A stretch of 8,318 nucleotides of DNA from positions 1 to 8,318 of the forward strand of contig JBLHKB010000313.1 of NCBI GenBank assembly GCA_047619315.1, in the 5' to 3' direction. Below the pieces are notes generated by a model. It made no database searches, was not told the DNA's origin, and saw only the letters and a program-made list of their open reading frames with translations. The stretch is from JBCCRV01 sp047619315 (GTDB lineage: Bacteria; Myxococcota_A; Polyangia; Polyangiales; Houyiibacteriaceae). This document shows positions 7,053 to 8,318 of the stretch, in pieces (position 1 is the first letter of the stretch; each line of letters begins with the position of its first letter). The translations under genes and the position numbers were made by a program.

Positions 7053-7325
7053 CTAACGCAAGCGGCGTGCCCATCTCGTTATCGAGCGCTTTTCGGGTTC
7101 TAGCGCGACCCCGCGGTCGCGTCGTCGGTGCGCCCACAGCGACGACGCGACCACATGGTCGTAGCCTTTGACTCGGCGCGCCACGCGAACAAGGAGCACG
7201 CCGGCGATGAACCCGGACATGCTAACAAAGAGAACGGGAATACAAATCAGCCCAGCCGCGCCGCGCTCCATGACCAGGAGCATCAAGATGAGCCGGCGGG
7301 AGCGCAGATGAACGGAGAAGAACAC
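7053..7325 (-). CDS. Doubtful small membrane protein ORF
   Basis: A 90-codon frame starts at GTG 7325 with a good AGGAAG ribosome site about 5 nt upstream. Residues about 26-49 (GLICIPVLFVSMSGFIAGVLLVRV) make a convincing transmembrane helix. The second half (from about 7162 down to the TAG at 7053) runs through both palindromes and the sigma-54-like promoter of the acylase gene. That part is Arg-rich, reads like translated regulatory DNA and lacks domain character. The ORF may be a genuine short membrane gene, a gene whose 3' end was replaced when the flanking IS91 copy arrived or decayed, or chance. No family recognised. Confidence 0.35.
   Translation of the reverse strand: MFFSVHLRSRRLILMLLVMERGAAGLICIPVLFVSMSGFIAGVLLVRVARRVKGYDHVVASSLWAHRRRDRGVALEPEKRSITRWARRLR
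7057..7072 (-). promoter_or_regulatory. Candidate sigma-54 promoter of the acylase gene
   Basis: Read on the minus strand: GGGCACG-CCGC-TTGCG. It matches TGGCACG-N4-TTGCW except at the first and last positions, with exact GG-N10-GC spacing. The predicted start near 7046 leaves a 20-nt leader that just holds the GAAGG ribosome site before ATG 7025. Confidence 0.75.
7105..7162. promoter_or_regulatory. Paired enhancer-like palindromes upstream of the acylase gene
   Basis: The proximal site at 7105-7120, GCGACCCCGCGGTCGC, matches 12 of 12 defined positions. The distal site at 7147-7162, GCGACCACATGGTCGT, matches 11 of 12. The starts are exactly 42 bp apart, and centres lie 54.5 and 96.5 bp upstream of the -12 C, within 1 bp of the values at the activator promoter. 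This is the strongest pair in the window. The right arm of the first site and the left arm of the second also form a perfect 13-bp inverted repeat (7115-7127 with 7140-7152). Confidence 0.77.
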
Positions 7326-7483
7326 AGTGACTTCCTACCGAAAGAGCGGTGGTGGCACCGACAGTCTTGCAACCAGGTTGACGTCGCTTGGCTGCCGTCC
7401 GCCGGCGGCCGACGGCGTTGCGCCGGTCACGCAGACTCGTTTGTCGGTGTTTCATCGGATGATTCGCCGGCTCGCTTCGTGCG
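7326..7483. other. Gap between the small ORF and the IS91 relic
   Basis: I see no gene here. The stretch contains an imperfect GC-rich hairpin around 7395-7415 (CCGTC-CGCCGGCG-GC-CGACGG). It could be left from an IS91 terminus, but I cannot identify the element's end or a target site. Confidence 0.4.
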
Positions 7484-8318
7484 GTGCAGGTTCAAGTGGC
7501 ACAGGCAGCGACTTCGACGTGCGCCGAGCAAACACGCAGCGATGGCTACGCGCCACGCCGACCTGAAGACACGCTCCTGCATGCGCTCGTGAGCGAGCAC
7601 TGGCCGCGATTCTTGGCTATGACCGAAAGTTGTGCGCGGACGTGCTCGGCGCGTTCATCGACGCACTGAAGCGTTCGTTGTGTTGGCGTGCGAAGCGTAA
7701 GCTTGGGCTGCGTTCGGTTCGAGATGCGCAGACAGGTGCGCTCACGTTTGTGCAGCGCACCGACAGCGCGCTCCAGCTCAATGTGCGCTTTCATACGCTG
7801 GCCCTCGATGGAGTGTACGTGCGCGACGAAGAGGGCGAGCTGCGGTTTCGCGAGCTCGGCGAGCCCAGCACAGAGGAGGTCGCGCAGGTCGCGGCTTGGA
7901 CTCACGCGAGTCTTCTCCGAGTGCTCAAGCGGCATGGCCGGAGCCTCGATGGCATCAGCGATGCCGTAGATTCCTTCACAAGTGACCAGCCAGTTCTTGC
8001 GTCGTGTTACGGCGCGTCGGCGGCGGACGTGCAGCTGCTCGGGCCGGCCGCCGGCCGCAAGACCGCCAAGCTCGTCCGTCCTCTCCGCCTCGTGCGGGGC
8101 GCCGGTCCGGGGGCCCTCGCAGAAGTCGGCGGCGTCAACATCCACGCTGCCGTCGCGGTGGACGGTCGCGACCGTCAGCGTCTCGAGCGCCGCCGTTGTT
8201 GAATAGTGTGCCGCTACATTGCGCGACCTCCGCTCTCCCTTGAGCGCCTCGAAGAGCATCCGGACGGTCGAGTACGGATACGTTTCAAGAGCGCGTGGAA
8301 AGACGGCACCCACTCCGT
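7484..8318 (+). pseudogene. Degenerate IS91/ISCR-family transposase
   Basis: The N-terminus, in the frame starting at GTG 7484, reads YAPRRPEDTLLHALVSEHWPRFLA, like IS91-family N-termini. At about 7613-7620 it joins, in the next frame, YDRKLCADVLGAFIDALK, a segment that in intact family members comes after the Cys-rich zinc-binding region. So roughly 100 codons are missing. The body then follows the family: GALTFVQRTDSALQLNV-RFH-TLALDGVYV, GGVNIHAAVAV, and CRYIARPPLSLERL...FKSAWKDGTHS to the right edge. Three defects inactivate it: the deletion with frameshift; HFH of the HUH motif changed to RFH (codon 7786-7788); and TGA at 8200-8202 within about five extra codons, after which the same frame continues. 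These enzymes transpose by rolling-circle mechanism. The C-terminus lies outside the window. It is the only plus-strand gene here. Confidence 0.88.

Noticed and set aside
7353..7371. TGGCAC ... TTGCA on the plus strand, sigma-54-like, upstream of the IS91 relic
   Set aside because: GG and GC are separated by 13 bases instead of 10, so sigma-54 would not recognise it.
7546..8313. Long minus-strand open frame of 255 codons
   Set aside because: It is antisense to the IS91 transposase relic, which has clear family similarity on the plus strand; the minus reading has no recognisable domain.
1..8318. tRNA, rRNA, CRISPR array, replication origin
   Set aside because: I saw no cloverleaf, rRNA segment, regularly spaced identical repeat array or origin-like cluster. 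The only regularly spaced repeats are the three palindrome pairs.

Overview
The window is GC-rich with few clear gaps. All intact genes lie on the minus strand. An FHA-type sigma-54 activator, a PEGA-domain protein and several lipoproteins suggest a myxobacterium (Myxococcota, possibly Polyangiales/Sandaracinus-like). That assignment is inferred from gene style, not from a marker gene.

Layout, right to left (the direction of transcription). Positions 7484-8318 (+) hold a decayed IS91/ISCR-family transposase: the Cys-rich N-terminal domain is deleted, the first His of the HUH motif is changed to Arg, and there is an in-frame TGA. A doubtful small membrane ORF (7053-7325, -) follows. Next comes a secreted penicillin-acylase-family (S45, Ntn-hydrolase) lipoprotein at 4497-7025. 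A 333-bp intergenic region (4164-4496) carries a terminator-like hairpin and regulatory sites. After it is a Cys-rich lipoprotein (3444-4163), then an approximately 240-bp intergenic region with regulatory sites. The last unit looks like an operon of three: a FHA-AAA+-Fis sigma-54 activator (1898-3202), a TPR-like/PEGA anchored protein overlapping it by 4 bp (459-1901), and a small lipoprotein running off the left edge (1-405).

The main discovery is regulatory. Each transcription unit (acylase, Cys-rich lipoprotein, activator operon) is preceded by a sigma-54 promoter-like element with the exact GG-N10-GC spacing. Upstream of each lies a pair of palindromes of the form GCGACC-N4-GGTCGC. The two palindromes of a pair are exactly 42 bp apart in all three cases. 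The pair sits at the same distance from the promoter in two cases and about one helical turn (10-11 bp) further upstream in the third. These look like enhancer sites for the activator encoded here, so the window appears to be a compact, autoregulated sigma-54 regulon. Its products are mostly predicted cell-surface proteins and a secreted amidohydrolase. The FHA domain suggests that the input is Ser/Thr phosphorylation rather than a two-component phosphorelay.
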